Shown one piece after another: positions 21,087 through 33,744 of a stretch of 64,000 nt of DNA; the stretch's first letter is position 1; each line of letters starts with the position of its first letter. The position numbers were made by a program, and so were the translations under genes. The DNA is from Neostapfia colusana (lineage: Eukaryota > Streptophyta > Magnoliopsida > Poales > Poaceae). The DNA lies in contig JASWHV010000010.1 in assembly GCA_030760725.1 (NCBI GenBank), forward strand, positions 34,849,760-34,913,759, in the 5' to 3' direction. The notes under the pieces were generated by a model, which worked only from the letters and a program-made list of their open reading frames with translations, did no database searches and was not told the DNA's origin.

Positions 21087-24000
21087 AGTGTACCCCACGT
21101 CTCTCATTATCTTAGAGAGACAGAAGGTCGATGTCATCCTAGGGATGTCGTGGTTAACCCGCCACGGCGCTGTTTTAGACACCGTCCTCCGAGTCGTGCA
21201 CTTAAACTCAGGAGTGCACGGTTCTCACTCATTATTTCTGGACAGTCCAGAAATAAAACTTCCAAGTGTCTATCAAGCCACAACCATCAGATTGGAAGAC
21301 ATTCCAGTGGTCCGAGAGTTCCCGGATGTGTTTCCAGACGATTTGCCGGGGATGCCACCCGATAGAGAGGTGGAGTTCAAGATTGAACTTGCACCGGGAA
21401 CCATGCCAATATCCCGAAGGCCGTACAAGATGGCTCCCAAGGAGTTGGCTGAACTGAAGACTCAGCTCACGGACCTTCTGGAGAAGGGTTTTATTAGGCC
21501 GAGCTCCTCGCCATGGGGCTGTTCGGCATTATTTGTCAAGAAGAAGGATGAAACGTTGCGGCTTTGCGTGGACTACCGCCCATTAAATGCCGTAACCATC
21601 AGGAACAAGTACCCGTTGCCACGGATCGACATGTTGTTTGATCAGTTGGTCGAAGCGAAGATCTTTTCCAAGATGGATTTAAGATCCGGGTACCATCAGA
21701 TTAAGATAAGGGCGGAGGACATTCCAAAGACAGCTTTCTCGACAAGGTACGGACTTTATGAGTACCTTGTCATGTCCTTCGGCCTCACCAATGCTCCAGC
21801 TCACTTCATGTACTTAATTAACTCGGTGTTCATGCCGGAGCTGGACAAGTTTGTCGTGGTCTTCATCGACGACATCCTGGTATACTCCAAGTCGGAGGAA
21901 GATCACAAGAAACATCTGCGTATAGTCTTGCAACGGCTGCGGGATCACAAGTTATACGCAAAGTTCAGCAAATGCGAGTTTTGGATATCGCAAGTGCCTT
22001 TCCTCGGGCATATCATCTCAGCGGAGGGTATCGCTGTGGACCCGAGCAAGATCACGCAAGTGCTGAATTGGAAATCCCCGAGAACTGTTCATGAGGTACG
22101 GAGTTTCCTCGGACTCGCGGGATATTATCGGAGGTTCATTCCGAACTTCTCGAAGATTGCCAAGCCAATGACAGAACTGCTGAAGAAGGCTACCAAATAT
22201 GTTTGGAGTCCAGCATGTGAAGCAGCATTCAAGGCTTTAGTCAAGCACCTGACATCAGCACCGGTTTTGGCGCAGCCAGACACAACAAAACCGTTCGATG
22301 TGTACTGCGATGCATCCGGCATTGGGCTCGGATGTGTGCTGATGCAAGACCGAAGAGTGGTCGCGTATGGATCACGGCAGCTTAGGAACCATGAGCAAAA
22401 TTATCCCACTCACGACTTGGAGCTCGCTGCCGTGGTACTTGCACTGAAGATGTGGAGGCACTACCTACTCGGTAACCTCGTACATTTATATACCGACCAC
22501 AAAAGCCTCAAGTACATATTCACTCAGAAGGAGCTGAACATGAGGCAACGAAGATGGTTAGAACTGATAAAGGATTACGAGATAGAGATCCATTATCATC
22601 CGGGCAAGGCAAACGTTGTGGCAGATGCGCTGAGCCGCAAGTCACACGTTAATAATCTGACCATCACACCGTTGGAAGAGAGCGAACCACCACTACATGT
22701 GATTCCACACGGAGCTCTCTACAACTTAGCTTTGATCCCCACCATCCGTGAAGAGATAGCGGCAGCCCAGAAGAATGACAAGGGCATGTCACATTTGCGG
22801 AGACGTGTAGACAGTGGGGAGTTGAAATGTTTCCGGAAGGACGGAGACGGCGTCTTATGGTTCAAGGACCGAATCGTCGTACCCCGAAACCCGGAGTTAC
22901 GGAAGAAAATCTTTGATGAGGCTCACTTATCAAAGTTTTCTATTCACCCCGGCAGCAATAAAATGTATCAAGAACTCAGAAGAAGGTTTTGGTGGACACG
23001 GATGAAGCGAGAGACTGCAAAATACGTGTCCGAGTGTGATACATGTCGAAGGGTGAAGGCAGACCACATGCGGAAACCGGGACTGCTGCAACCACTGGGC
23101 ATTCCTACCTGGAAGTGGGAGGACGTGAGCATGGATTTCGTCGTCGGTTTACCCACCACCTTACAGAAACATGATTCTGTGTGGGTGATCGTCGATCGGC
23201 TCTCCAAAGTTGCCCATTTCATCCCGGTCAACACCAACTACAACGCCAAGAAGTACGCTGAACTGTACATCTCACGGATCCTATGCTTATACGGCGTACC
23301 CCGTACCATCGTATCGGACCGGGGCACTTTATTTGTGTCCCGTTTTTGGGAGCAGCTCCACGCTGCCTTGGGGACGAAGCTGATCCGTAGTTCAGCCTAC
23401 CACCCGCAGACGGATGGGCAAACGGAGCGGGTAAATCAAATCTTAGAAGACATGCTACGAGCTTGCGCTATCGACCACGGCAAGAATTGGGATGATCACT
23501 TGCCGTTAGCCGAGTTCTCGTACAACAATGGGTACCAAGCCAGCATCAAGATGGCGCCCTACGAGGCGCTATACGGGAGAAAATGCCGCACACCATTGAA
23601 TTGGTGTGAGTCTGGCGAGAGGGTTACCTTCGGGATTGATCTTGTCAACAACGCGGAAGAAAAGGTTCGATTAATTCAAGCGAACCTAAAAGCCGCTCAA
23701 TCCCGACAGAAACAGTATGCGGACCGGAGAAGGCGTCCGTTACAATTCGAAGCTGGAGACCACGTATATCTACGAGTGTCTCCAATGAAGGGCGTAAACA
23801 GATTTGGGGTGAGAGGAAAGTTAGCACCCCGATTCATCGGTCCATTCCAGATTACCGAAAGATGTGGATCGGTGGCATACCGGCTAAGATTACCAGAAGC
23901 ACTTTCCGGTGTGCACGACGTCTTTCACATTTCCCAGCTGAGGAAGTGTCTCTAGCTATCAACTACCATTCAGCTGGAAGACATTGAAGAACTGCAACCG

Positions 24001-24183
24001 GATCTCACCTATCGGGAGGAACCGGTGCAGATTATTGATGAAAAGGCCCGAACCACACGCAACCGTACGTTGTGGTTCTACAAGGTTCTATGGAGTAATC
24101 ACTCCATGGACGAAGCGACATGGGAGAGCGAAGAATTCCTTCGCACTAACTACCCCGACTTTTTCACGTCGCATATTCGGTAA
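21029..24183 (+). pseudogene. pol: Gag-less pol of C with a premature stop
   Basis: Pol sequence resumes after the deletion at the protease C-terminal side (GKISASVMV); Gag and the protease DSG are absent. The frame (open from 20935, no genuine start) covers RT with the FIDD motif, RNase H, the HHCC finger and the integrase core, then hits TAG at 23953-23955 where E has AAG. The chromodomain-coding sequence survives to the old stop at 24181-24183 but lies behind that stop. RT keeps the usual LVMSFGLTNAPA. Without Gag and protease, C could only have moved using proteins from a partner such as E, if the deletion came before insertion. Confidence 0.9.
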
Positions 24184-24216
24184 TTTTCCACCGTCCTCTC
24201 TCTCATTTCACCTTAT

Positions 24217-24251
24217 AATCTCGGGACGAGATTCTTTTAAGGGGGGAGGAA
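24217..24251 (+). other. Hairpin plus polypurine tract of C
   Basis: AATCTCGGGACGAGATT at 24217-24233, then AAGGGGGGAGGAA at 24239-24251, abutting the 3' LTR. Confidence 0.85.
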
Positions 24252-27200
24252 TGTAAGGGCCTCAGTTTTTGACACTCATTTGCAGTGTTCATCACCACAC
24301 CACACACCTCATTTGAGGAAGAATGATGAACACAAATAAAGAGCAAGTAACAATTATCAACATGCTCATTAGGGAACAAACTCACACATTGCAAAAGTGG
24401 TACTTCCCACATGTGATATAGATGGGCTGGACATATGAAAACTCCTACACTTTGCTAAGGATGTCCATGCCAAGTTCCACCCAAATTCAAAACCTTTTTG
24501 AGGTCATTTTGGGTATAGTTAGGAAGAGGGCAGTTTGAAACCATATTCAAATTCAAACTGTTTTCACCCACTGAATTTAAAAGTGGAAGGCATATTCTTG
24601 CTCAGCACATTTTTGTGAGCTCACACACCAATTTTCACTCCATTTGGAGTTGATCTTGACATGAGCTAAGGGGGAGAAATTCAAACTTTATTTGAATTTC
24701 AAACTGCACTTGTGCTGAAATTCATTCAAACCAAACCTCATTTGAACTTTGATCAATTCAAATGGCTCTTGGGTGAATAATTTGAATTGCCAAGGGTAGA
24801 ATAGGGTTCACTGTTTACCACAGCTGTTAGGAATAAATTTCAGAGGTTAAAAGAGAAGTGGGACCCACATGTCAGCCTCAGCCTCAAAGCAAACCGACTG
24901 AACCACAGTTCAGTCGGTTCCCGGCAGCTGTGCGCGCGCGCCACCGAAGGGGGCAGCCGGCGCCAGCTCCTGCTGCGTGCCCCAAGCCGGAGACCAGCCG
25001 GCCGGGCTATTTATTCCCCCCCCGGCGTGCTTCAGTCACCATTTCCCCGAACTACCGGCGTGCGCGACTGCTTTTCCCACTGCCATCACTAGCGCTCGAG
25101 TTCCTGCTTGATCAAGCCGATCGCAGCTCCCTCTTTCCATTCCAAGGTCCCAGCAAGGTACTAGCAACCATCCTCCATCCTTCCCATTGATAGAAATCGA
25201 TTGAAACCGAGTGATATCGGCTGTGCCGAAAGATCAAACTCGGAACTGGAAACCGCCGCACCTCGGGCTCTCGTGGACAGCCCAACCTGGGCGTTGTCAC
25301 GCCCGAGCCAAGGCACCCTTGGACGCGCAAGTGACCGGTGCTGCTCACCCCCGAGCCACAGCTCGAGTGGTTGTTCACCGGCGGCGAATTTCCACTTTTC
25401 CCCTTTCTGTGTGCAGAACGACCCTCGGGTACGATTCTGTTTAATTCGTGCTCTAGAAAGGATTAGAGGGCCTCAGGCCACTCCCACACGAACTACACAC
25501 GGTGACGCACAAGTTGCCTTCACAACTCTGGGCCGGAGAACTTCTGTGCCCGGCGTAATTCAAGGTCTACTAATGGCGGAACGCACGGGGGGTATCGGGC
25601 GCACGGTGAGGACCTATTTCGGGCCTTCCCCGAGCTGCCCCGAGTTCATGTCGACCTTCTCTGAGGTCCACTGATGCTCCCCGACCGGTTTCCCAAGTAG
25701 CTGAGGCACTAGGGGCATCAGCCGACATGGCCGAAGTCGTTCCGATATGGCGGCTCGTCGCCGACCATGCTCCGGCCGTTGTCATGAGCAGCTGACCCTT
25801 GGATCATGTTCCCCAAGTAAAAGTAGGCAGGGGCGGCCAGAATCAAGAAGTTTGGAGCGGTACAGCAGCCAGCGGCGAGCTCTCCGGCGAGGTCCCTCGG
25901 CGGCGGAGCGCGGGTGTCGCGAGGTTGAAGAAGGGGGTGGACCCCAGCTGTCAGCGGCCGATATTTTGAATCGGGATCCGGCTGCGGCCGGGATCGGGTG
26001 TGCTGGCGCGCAAAAGCCTTGTGGGCCGCGGTGTGCTGTCGCTTCGGCGTGCGACGCGTGTCCCCTGGGCCCACGCGCGAGTTTAAACTTTTCCCCGATT
26101 TTCAGATTTCCTTCAAACTTCAAATCCTTATAACTTTGGCTAGAAAGCTCCAAATTGAGTGAACAAAATTTTGCTGGATTCAGCTCTCTGAGTACTTTCC
26201 AGAAAATCAAGTTTCACTTCATGAAATTCCTTAATTCTCCAGAATTAATTCCTTAAAGTTTAAACTGTTAGGAATTTTAACTGGAGAATCCTTTGGAGAA
26301 AAATCCTGAAATTTTTCTGGGATGTTCACCAAAATATCCTTGAACTACCATAAAAATTTCAGATCCATTTGAGCTCATTTAGTCCACCTAATGGTGTGAT
26401 TAGTAAAACTGTTCCAGAGAAAATAGAAAATGTTCAGAAACATTTTCAGGATTTTCTCTGAAATTGTTTAGCTCATATCTTTAGTTAGAGACTTCCAAAT
26501 TAAGTGAGACCAACTCCATTAGGACCCTCTGAAAATCTAGTTTTCAGAAAGTCATAGTTTGTCTCATGAAAATCCCTAGAACACCCTAAGGGTTCCAATT
26601 AAGGTCAAGGACATAATTATTTGTGGAGGGCTCAAATGAGCTTTGCTGCAACTAAAACTTGACCAAGTCTTTGTTTAGGTTGTAACCAAGCCACAGTAAA
26701 AGTTTCACAGTCATTAGGTCTGTCTAGTAAGGGTTATAGACTTCACAACTTCAAAGTTAATACAAAGGCATTTAATTAATACATACATTGTTCTTATCAT
26801 GTAGTCGCTAAGGTCGAGGAGGAACCCGAAGTCCTAGACTTCGTTACTCCGGAGGAACAGCTAGCCTACGACCAAGAGCAGCAAGGCAAGCCCCGGTTTG
26901 CATTAACCATTTTATAAATTTTTATTGTTTTGAGCACATACTTGTTTTCTTTATGTTGTGCATCAGAGTCTTGTTTGGAAACCCCACTGCATAGCCAAGA
27001 AAACCATGGGTTGGGGTTTAGGATTGCAAACCCCGTTAGCCACTGCATTGCTAGGATAGAGTAGGATTCGGTACAAGTCGAGTAGTTGGAACTACTCGCG
27101 AGAATAGGCTAGAGGCACATTGCTCGGGTAGAGATAGCACATGATACACATGGCAAGAAAATGAGACCGAGCGGAGAGTAAGGGCAGCAGGACTTTGGGG

Positions 27201-28295
27201 CCTGTGTGCTGTAGCTCCGCTTGTGTCGATTGAGGACCGAGCCGTGTGCGGGCCTGTTGAACAAGCTAGAACAGTACCGAAGACCTACCGGCTATATGGG
27301 AACCGGGAAACTGATGTAACTCGGGTAGCTGGGTATTGAGGCATTGCCCGTCGTTCAGAGGGTAGGTTGAGAGCTCGAGGTGTAAATCAGCTGGCGGCAC
27401 AGAGATGCGCGTGCAGGGACCTCTTGCTCGGGACGATGGGACCGGTTCAATATTTGGCTAACGGGTGAAAGGTAGTCGCGTACGGCGTCCGTGATGGTTG
27501 TTGTAGGCAACATCGAGTACGGGCGTACGTGACGGGTTGTTCGGGTAACCCTGCAGGTGTAAATCGATTATAATCGCCGTCCCTCGCGGTCAGTGAGTAC
27601 CACTTGTTCACTGTACCGTGACGTAGAAAGAACAGGCTAGTTACATGTTAAAATGTTGCTGATTGAAAGATGGACATTGATTGTTAATGATATGCTGTAG
27701 CTTAGAGCTAACTAAAGTTCTTTTCAACTTTGGGCAAAGTACATGAGAGAAATGCGTTTCTTGTTTGATTGCGGCTCTCTCATGTACCTTCGCGTAAGGT
27801 TCTCCACAACCTGCTGCTAAAACTTGAAAGTAAGGTTCTACTAATTAGGCGAGTCCTTGCAAATGATTTTACCTCATGTAACCCATTACCCTCATGTAGA
27901 AGTTCCATGTTTAGGTGAGACGGGTCAGACTTGCTGAGCCTTCGTGCTCACTGCTTGTGTTTGAAGCTTTTGCAGGGTTCTATGAGGAAGGGACTCCCGA
28001 AGAGGAGACGGAACCCCAGGAGGGGAACCCCGTCGAGTGGGAGTCGTGCACGCCGCAGAGTTAGTGTGCGTGTGTGCTAGCAAGGACACGTTCAAGGGCT
28101 GAACGTGTACTTGATGCTTAGTCTACGCCCGCGAGTGTGGACTAAACTTATTTTGATGTAAACATGTTAATAAACTTGTTTATGTAATAAAGCTTCCGCT
28201 TCCGCTTTGTACCTTTGACGTGTGTTATACGGTGTTGTGCAACGCAGCACCCCTCAGCGTGATCCTGGCTCGACAGGACCAGTGGGGTCGTGTCA
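24252..28295 (+). repeat. 3' LTR of element C (4044 bp)
   Basis: Near-identical copy of 15125-19167. It carries the intact form of the LTR exons, the 12-bp inverted repeat near 27739-27787 and AATAAA at 28169 and 28186. Confidence 0.93.
26805..28064 (+). CDS. Candidate spliced ORF inside the C 3' LTR (two exons)
   Basis: Exon 1 is 26805-26885 (81 nt) and exon 2 is 27976-28064 (89 nt). The intron is 1090 bp and phase 1, with donor CAAG/GCAAGC and acceptor TTTTGCAG/GG. Codons join as G plus GG and stay open to TAG at 28062-28064. Exon 1 motifs are EEEPEVLDF and YDQEQQ; exon 2 is Glu/Pro-rich and contains EWESCTP. The same motifs occur in A at the same relative place although the LTRs are otherwise diverged. 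No homologue is recognised and the first exon is unknown. Confidence 0.45.
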
Positions 28296-28300
28296 GCGGC

Positions 28301-28405
28301 CCCGCTGGACACGTGGCGCCTTCGGAGCTCTCCCTGCGGAGAAGGGCGAGGTTTTTAGGCATTTCCCCCTGTGCGCGAGGGTACCCCGTATCGAGGGTAC
28401 CGACA
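28301..28405 (-). repeat. 5' LTR of B2, second segment
   Basis: Continues the B2 LTR after element C and its duplicated target, matching 12047-12151 and ending GGTACCGACA. The two segments sum to 1086 bp against 1084 bp in the B1 LTR. Confidence 0.85.
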
Positions 28406-29305
28406 GGCTTTAAGTCGTCGGCTCAGGAGTTGGAAAAGAAGTTTGTGGTTTCGGCCAGAGGTTCTGGGTTCTATTTGTAATCGGGAAGAGAAGAGTCCTA
28501 ATCTGATTGTACCCCAAATAAGAGTCATGTTTAAATTTGTCGTTGAATCTTATCTTTGTTTGATTTGGTGCAGTATCATTGTGGAATTTAGGTCGGTTTC
28601 TTTTCCCGGAATTTCTACGTGTACAGAACCCAAAAACCGCTCCTAGAACTCGTTACCCCCTCGGTGATGAGCTCCGGAGGCTCCACGTGTCCACCGGGTC
28701 CTGGTCTCTCCCTTTTCGCAGGGACGAGCTCCGGTTGTGCCGCGTGTCAAGCGAGCAAGACCTCCTTCTCTTTCGGAGATGGGCTCCGCGCATGCTACGT
28801 GTCAGTGACGGACCTTCCCTCTCTCGGAGGTGGCTCCAGGTGTGCCATGTGTCCTAACAGCGCCATACTTCCTTTCTTCTCAGAGATGAGCTTCGAGGTC
28901 GACACGTGTTCAATAGTGACGGGCCTCCCGGAGATAAGCTCCGGTGGCGATATGTGTTCAATGGAACCGGCCCTCTCGGAGGTGAGCTCCGAGATCGACA
29001 CGTATCCCGCGCGACCGGTCCTCTGATTTCCATGATGACTAGCTCCGGGGGCAACACATGTCCCACAGGGTCGGACCTCTCCTCCTTTGCGGAGGTGAGC
29101 CCCGAGCCTGCCACGTAGCCAGCTTAGCGGCGGACCTCTCCCCACTTTGCAGAGATGAGCTCCGAACACGCCACGTGGCCAGCGGGCCGCGGAAGTTGTC
29201 TTCGGTGCTCTTTGTGAACTGGATTCAGCTCTTACTGGCTATCTTTTTGATAATTTCTCTGTTCCCACTTACTTTAAAATGTTTTCTCTACATGAAATAT
29301 GAATA
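28406..29305 (+). other. Unassigned region with G-box repeats upstream of the D RT
   Basis: The first 250 bases are unassigned and I see no gene there. From about 28660 to 29200 lie degenerate units of about 60 bp with GAGCTCCG and CACGTG-like cores (for example CCACGTGTCC near 28691, CCACGTGGCC near 29171), similar to the U3 repeats of B and I but on the plus strand. It looks like a decayed LTR U3 fragment now beside a partial RT gene. Confidence 0.5.
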
Positions 29306-29686
29306 CATGCAGAAACCAGAGATGAGGGTGTCACAGAAGCTCCGGATGTGCATCGACTACACCAGTCTCAATAAGGCATGTCCCAAAGATCCATTCCCTC
29401 TCCCTAGGATAGATCAAATAGTGGACTCTACATCAGGCTGTGATTTTTTGTGCTTCCTAGACGCCTACTCAGGCTTTCACCAAATCCCTATGTCTAGAGA
29501 AGATGAAGAACACACTTCTTTTATCACAGTAGACGGCCTGTATTGTTATGTCTCTATGCCTTATAGCCTAAAGAATGCTCTTCCCACCTTTGTGCGTGCT
29601 ATGCACAAAACCTTTGGAGAGCTAATAAGACACTTAGTTGAGGTGTATGTCGATGACATCGTTGTCAAAGTCAGGCAGAGCTCATA
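29306..29686 (+). pseudogene. pol: RT fragment of element D, first part
   Basis: The open frame contains RMCIDYTSLNKACPKD, FPLPRIDQIVD and YVDDIVVK, the RT palm of a RIRE2/Tat-type gypsy element (YVDD rather than FIDD). Gag, protease and RT upstream are missing or unrecognisable. It is cut at 29686 by element E and resumes at 45122 after the duplicated TCATA. Confidence 0.8.
29682..29686. repeat. Target site duplication of E
   Basis: TCATA here and at 45117-45121; perfect 5-bp match, within the D RT gene. Confidence 0.93.
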
Positions 29687-32600
29687 TGTAAGGGCCTCAG
29701 TTTTTAACAACCATTTGCAGTGTTCATCACCACACCACACACCTCATTTGAGCAAGAATGATGAACACAAATGAAGAGCAAGTAACAATTATCAACATGC
29801 TCATTAGAGAACAAACTCACACATTGCAAAAGTGGTATTTCCCACATGTGATATAGATGGGCTGGACATATGAAAACTCCTACACTTTGCTAAGGATGTC
29901 CATGCCAAGTTTCACCCAAACTCAAAACCTTTTTGAGGTCATCCTAGGTATGGATAGGAGATGGGCAGTTTGAAACCATATTCAAATTCAAACTGTTTTC
30001 ACCCACTGAATTTAAAAGTGGAAGGCATATTCTCATTCAGCACATTTTTGTGAGCTCCCACACCAATTTTCACTCCATTTGGAGTTGATCTTGACATGAG
30101 CTAAGGGGGAGAAATTCAAACTTTATTTGAATTTCAAACTGAACTTGTGCTGAAATTCATTCAAACCAAACCTCATTTGAACTTTGATCAATTCAAATGG
30201 CTCTTGGGTGAATGATTTGAATTGCCAAGGGTAGAATAGGGTTCACTGTTTACCACAGCTGTTAGGAGTAAATTTCAGAGGTTAAAAGAGGAGTGGGACC
30301 CACATGTCAGCCTCTGCCTCAAAACAAACCGACTGAACCACAGTTCAGTCGGTTCCCGGCTGCTGTGCGCGCGCGCCACCGAAGGGGGCAGCCGGCGCCA
30401 GCTCCTGCTGCGCGCCCCAAGCCGGAGACCAGCTGCCGGGCTATTTATTCCCTCCCCGGCGTGCTCCGATCACTCACTTCCCGAGCTGCCGACGTACACG
30501 ATCCATTTCTCCACTGCCATCACCGCCGCTCGAAGCTCCCGATCGATCAAGCCGATCGCAGCTCCCTCCTTCCACTCCAGAGTTCCAGCAAGGTACTAGA
30601 GACCTTCCTCCATCGTCCCCATCGCTAGAAGTCGATTGAAACCGAGTGCTATCGGCTGTGCCGAAAGATAAAAATCGGAACTGGAAGCCGCCGCACCTCG
30701 GGCTCTCGTGGACAGCCCAACCTGGGCGTTGTCACGCCCGAGCCAAGGCACCCTTGGACGCGCAGGTGACCGGTGCTGCTCATCCCCGAGCCACAGCTCG
30801 AGTGGTTGCTCACCGGCGACGAATTTCCACTTTTCCCCTTTCTGTGTGCAGAACGACCTTCGGGTACGATTCTGGTTAATTCATGCTCTAAAAAGGATTA
30901 GAGGGCCTTAGGCCACTCCCACACGAGCTAGACACGGTAACGCACAAGTTGCCTTCACAACTCTGGGCCGGAGAACCTCTGTGCCCGGCGAAATTTAAGG
31001 TCTACTAATGGCGGAACGAACGGGGGGTATCGGGCGCACGGTGAGGACCTATTTCGGGCCTTCCCCGAGCTGCCTCGAGTTCATGTCGACCTTCTCTGAG
31101 GTCCACTGATGCTTCCCGACCGATTTCCCAAGTAGCTGAGGTACTAGGAGAGTCAGCCGACATGGCCGAAGCCGTTCCGATATGGCGGCTCGTCGCCGAC
31201 CATGCTCCGGCCGTTGTCATGAGCAGCTGACCCTCGGATCATGCTCCCCAAGTAAAAGTAGGCAGGGGCGGCCAGAATCAAGAAGTTTGGAGCTGTACAG
31301 CAGCCGGCGGCGAGCTCTCCGGCGAGGTCCCTCGGCGGCGGGGCGCGGGCGTCGCGAGGTTGAAGAAGGGGGTGGACCCCAGCTGTCAGCGGCCGATATT
31401 TTGAATCGGGATCCGGCTGCGGCCGGGATCGGGTGTGCTGGCACGCAAAATCCTTGTGGGCCGCGGTGTGCTGTCGCTTCGGCGTGCGACGCGTGTCCCC
31501 TGGGCCCACGCGCGAGTTTAAACTTTTCCCCGATTTTCAGATTTCCTTCAAACTTCAAATCCTTATAACTTTGGCTAGAAAGCTCCAAATTGAGTGAACC
31601 AAATTTTGCTGCATTCAGCTCTCCGAGTACTTTCCAGAAAATCAAGTTTCACTTCATGAAATTCCTTAATTCTCCAGAATTAATTCCTTAAAGTTTAAAC
31701 TGTTAGGAATTTTAACTGGAGAATCCTTTGGAGGAAAATCCTGAAATTTTGCTGAGATGTTCACCAAAATATCCTTGAGCTACCATAAAAATTTCAGATC
31801 CATTTGAGCTAATTTAGTCCACCTAATGGTGTGATTAGTAAAACTGTTCCAGAGAAAATAGAAAATGTTCAGAAACATTTTCAGAATTTTCTCTGAAATT
31901 GTTTAGCTCATATCTTTAGTTAGAGACTTCCAAATTAAGTGAGACCAACTCCATTAGAACCCTCTGAAATCTAGTTTTCAGAAAGTCATAGTTTGTCTCA
32001 TGAAAATTCCTAGAACACCCTAAGAGTTCCAATTAAGGTCAAGGACATAATTATTTGTGGAGGGCTCAAATGAGCTTTGCTGCAACTAAAACTTGACCAA
32101 GTCTTTGTTTAGGTTGTAACCAAGCCACAGTAAAAGTTTCACAGTCATTAGGTCTGTCTAGCAAGGGTTATAGACTTCACAACTTCAAAGTTAATACAAA
32201 TACATTTAAATTAATACATACATTGTCCTTATCATGTAGTCGCTAAGGTCGAGGAGGAACCCGAAGTCCTAGACTTCGTTACCCCGGAGGAACAGCTAGC
32301 CTACGACCAAGAGCAGCAAGGCAAGCCCCGGTTTGCATTAACCTTTTTACAAATATTTATTGTTTTGAGCACATCTTTGCATATTGTTCTTTGCATTAGA
32401 GTCTTGATTGGAAACCCAACTGCACAGCCAAGAAAACCATGGGTTGGGTTTAGGATTGAAAACCTCGTTAGCCACTGCATTGCTAGGATAGAGTAGGATT
32501 CGGTACAAGTCGAGTAGTTGGAACTACTCGCGAGAATAGGCTAGAGGCACATTGCTCGGGTAGAGGTAGCACATGAAACACATGGCAAGAAAATGAGACC

Positions 32601-33728
32601 GAGCGGAGAGTAAGGGCAGCAGGACTTTGGGGCCTGTGTGCTGTAGCTCCGCTTGTGTCGATTGAGGACCGAGCCGTGTGCGGGCCTGTTGAACAAGCTA
32701 GAACAGTACCGAAGACCTACCGGCTATATGGGAACCGGGAAACTGATGTAACTCGGGTAGCTGGGTATTGAGGCATTGCCCGTCGTTCAGAGGGTAGGTT
32801 GAGAGCTCGAGGTGTAAATCAGCTGGCGGCACAGAGATGCGCGTGCAGGGACCTCTTGCTCGGGACGATGGGACCGGTTCAATATTTGGCTAACGGGTGA
32901 AAGGTAGTCGCGTACGGCGTCCGTGATGGTTGTTGTAGGCAACATCGAGTACGGGCGTACGTGACGGGTTGTTCGGGTAACCCTGCAGGTGTAAATCAAT
33001 TATAATCGCCGTCCCTCACGGTCAGTGAGTACCACTTGTTCACTGTACCGTGACGTAGAAAGAACAGGCTAGTTACATGTTAAAATGTTGCTGATTGAAA
33101 GTTGGACATTGAGTGTTAATGATATGCTGTAGCTTAGAGCTAATTAAAGTTCTTTTCAACTTTGGGCAAAGTACATGAGAGAAATGCGTTTCTTGTTTGA
33201 TTGCGGCTCTCTCATGTGCCTTAGCGTAAAGTTCTCCACAACCTGCTGCTAAAACTTGAAAGTAAGGTTCTACTAATTAGGCGAGTCCTTGCAAATGATT
33301 TTTACCTCATGCAACCCATTACCCTCATGTAGAAGTTCCATGTTTAGGTGAGACGGGTCAGACTTGCTGAGCCTTCGTGCTCACTGCTTGTGTTTGAAGC
33401 TTTTGCAGGGTTCTATGAGGAAGGGACTCCCGAAGAGGAGACGGAACCCCAGGAGGGGAACCCCGTCGAGTGGGAGTCGTGCACGCCGCAGAGTTAGTGT
33501 GCGTGTGTGCTAGCAAGGACACGTTCGAGGGCTGAACGTGCACTTGATGCTTAGTCTACGCCCGCGAGTGTGGACTAAACTTATTTTGATGTAAACATGT
33601 TAATAAACTTGTTTATGTAATAAAGCTTCCGCTTCCGCTTTGTACCTTTGACGTGTGTTATACGGTGCTGTGCAACGCAGCACCCCTCAGCGTGATCCTG
33701 GCTCGACAGGACCAGTGGGGTCGTGTCA
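29687..33728 (+). repeat. 5' LTR of element E (4042 bp)
   Basis: TGTAAGGGCC...GTGTCA, same family as C. TATTTAT box at 30442; leader-intron-like sites at 30592/30593 (GCAAG/GTACT) and 30851/30852 (GTGCAG/AACG); hairpin CGAGTAGTT-GG-AACTACTCG at 32511-32530; AATAAA at 33602 and 33619. Confidence 0.94.
32240..33497 (+). CDS. Candidate spliced ORF inside the E 5' LTR (two exons)
   Basis: Exon 1 is 32240-32320 and exon 2 is 33409-33497, with the same boundaries and phase as in C. Both exons are intact and end with TAG at 33495-33497. In this position the unit lies downstream of the putative promoter, so it could be transcribed and spliced as part of the element's own RNA. Confidence 0.45.
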
Positions 33729-33732
33729 GCGT

Positions 33733-33744
33733 TGGTATCAGAGC
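33733..33744 (+). other. Primer binding site of E
   Basis: TGGTATCAGAGC, four bases after the LTR; initiator tRNA-Met type. Confidence 0.9.

Larger units (their letters stand above)
15125..28295 (+). mobile_element. Element C: internally deleted Tekay-like element, very young
   Basis: 13.2 kb with LTRs of 4043 and 4044 bp flanking a 5084-bp interior. Reading the two LTRs against each other I noticed only about three differences: one in the AACCAAATTTT/AACAAAATTTT stretch, one in GTAAACAAG/GTAACCAAG and a 1-base indel near 18923. That implies a very recent insertion. Compared with E it lacks 2257 bp from within ORF0 to the start of protease, and its pol has a premature stop. Confidence 0.92.
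12152..28405 (-). mobile_element. Element B2: gypsy element of the B family, interrupted by C
   Basis: The minus-strand 5' LTR is split by element C (14144-15124 and 28301-28405). The gag region runs from the primer site down to 12152, where B1 interrupts it. Its pol and 3' LTR would lie left of the window. The outer end at 28405 abuts the unrelated D region. Confidence 0.65.

Noticed and set aside
28406..28650. Possible host gene fragment next to D
   Set aside because: No recognisable domain or extended open frame, and it is bounded by retroelement sequence on both sides.
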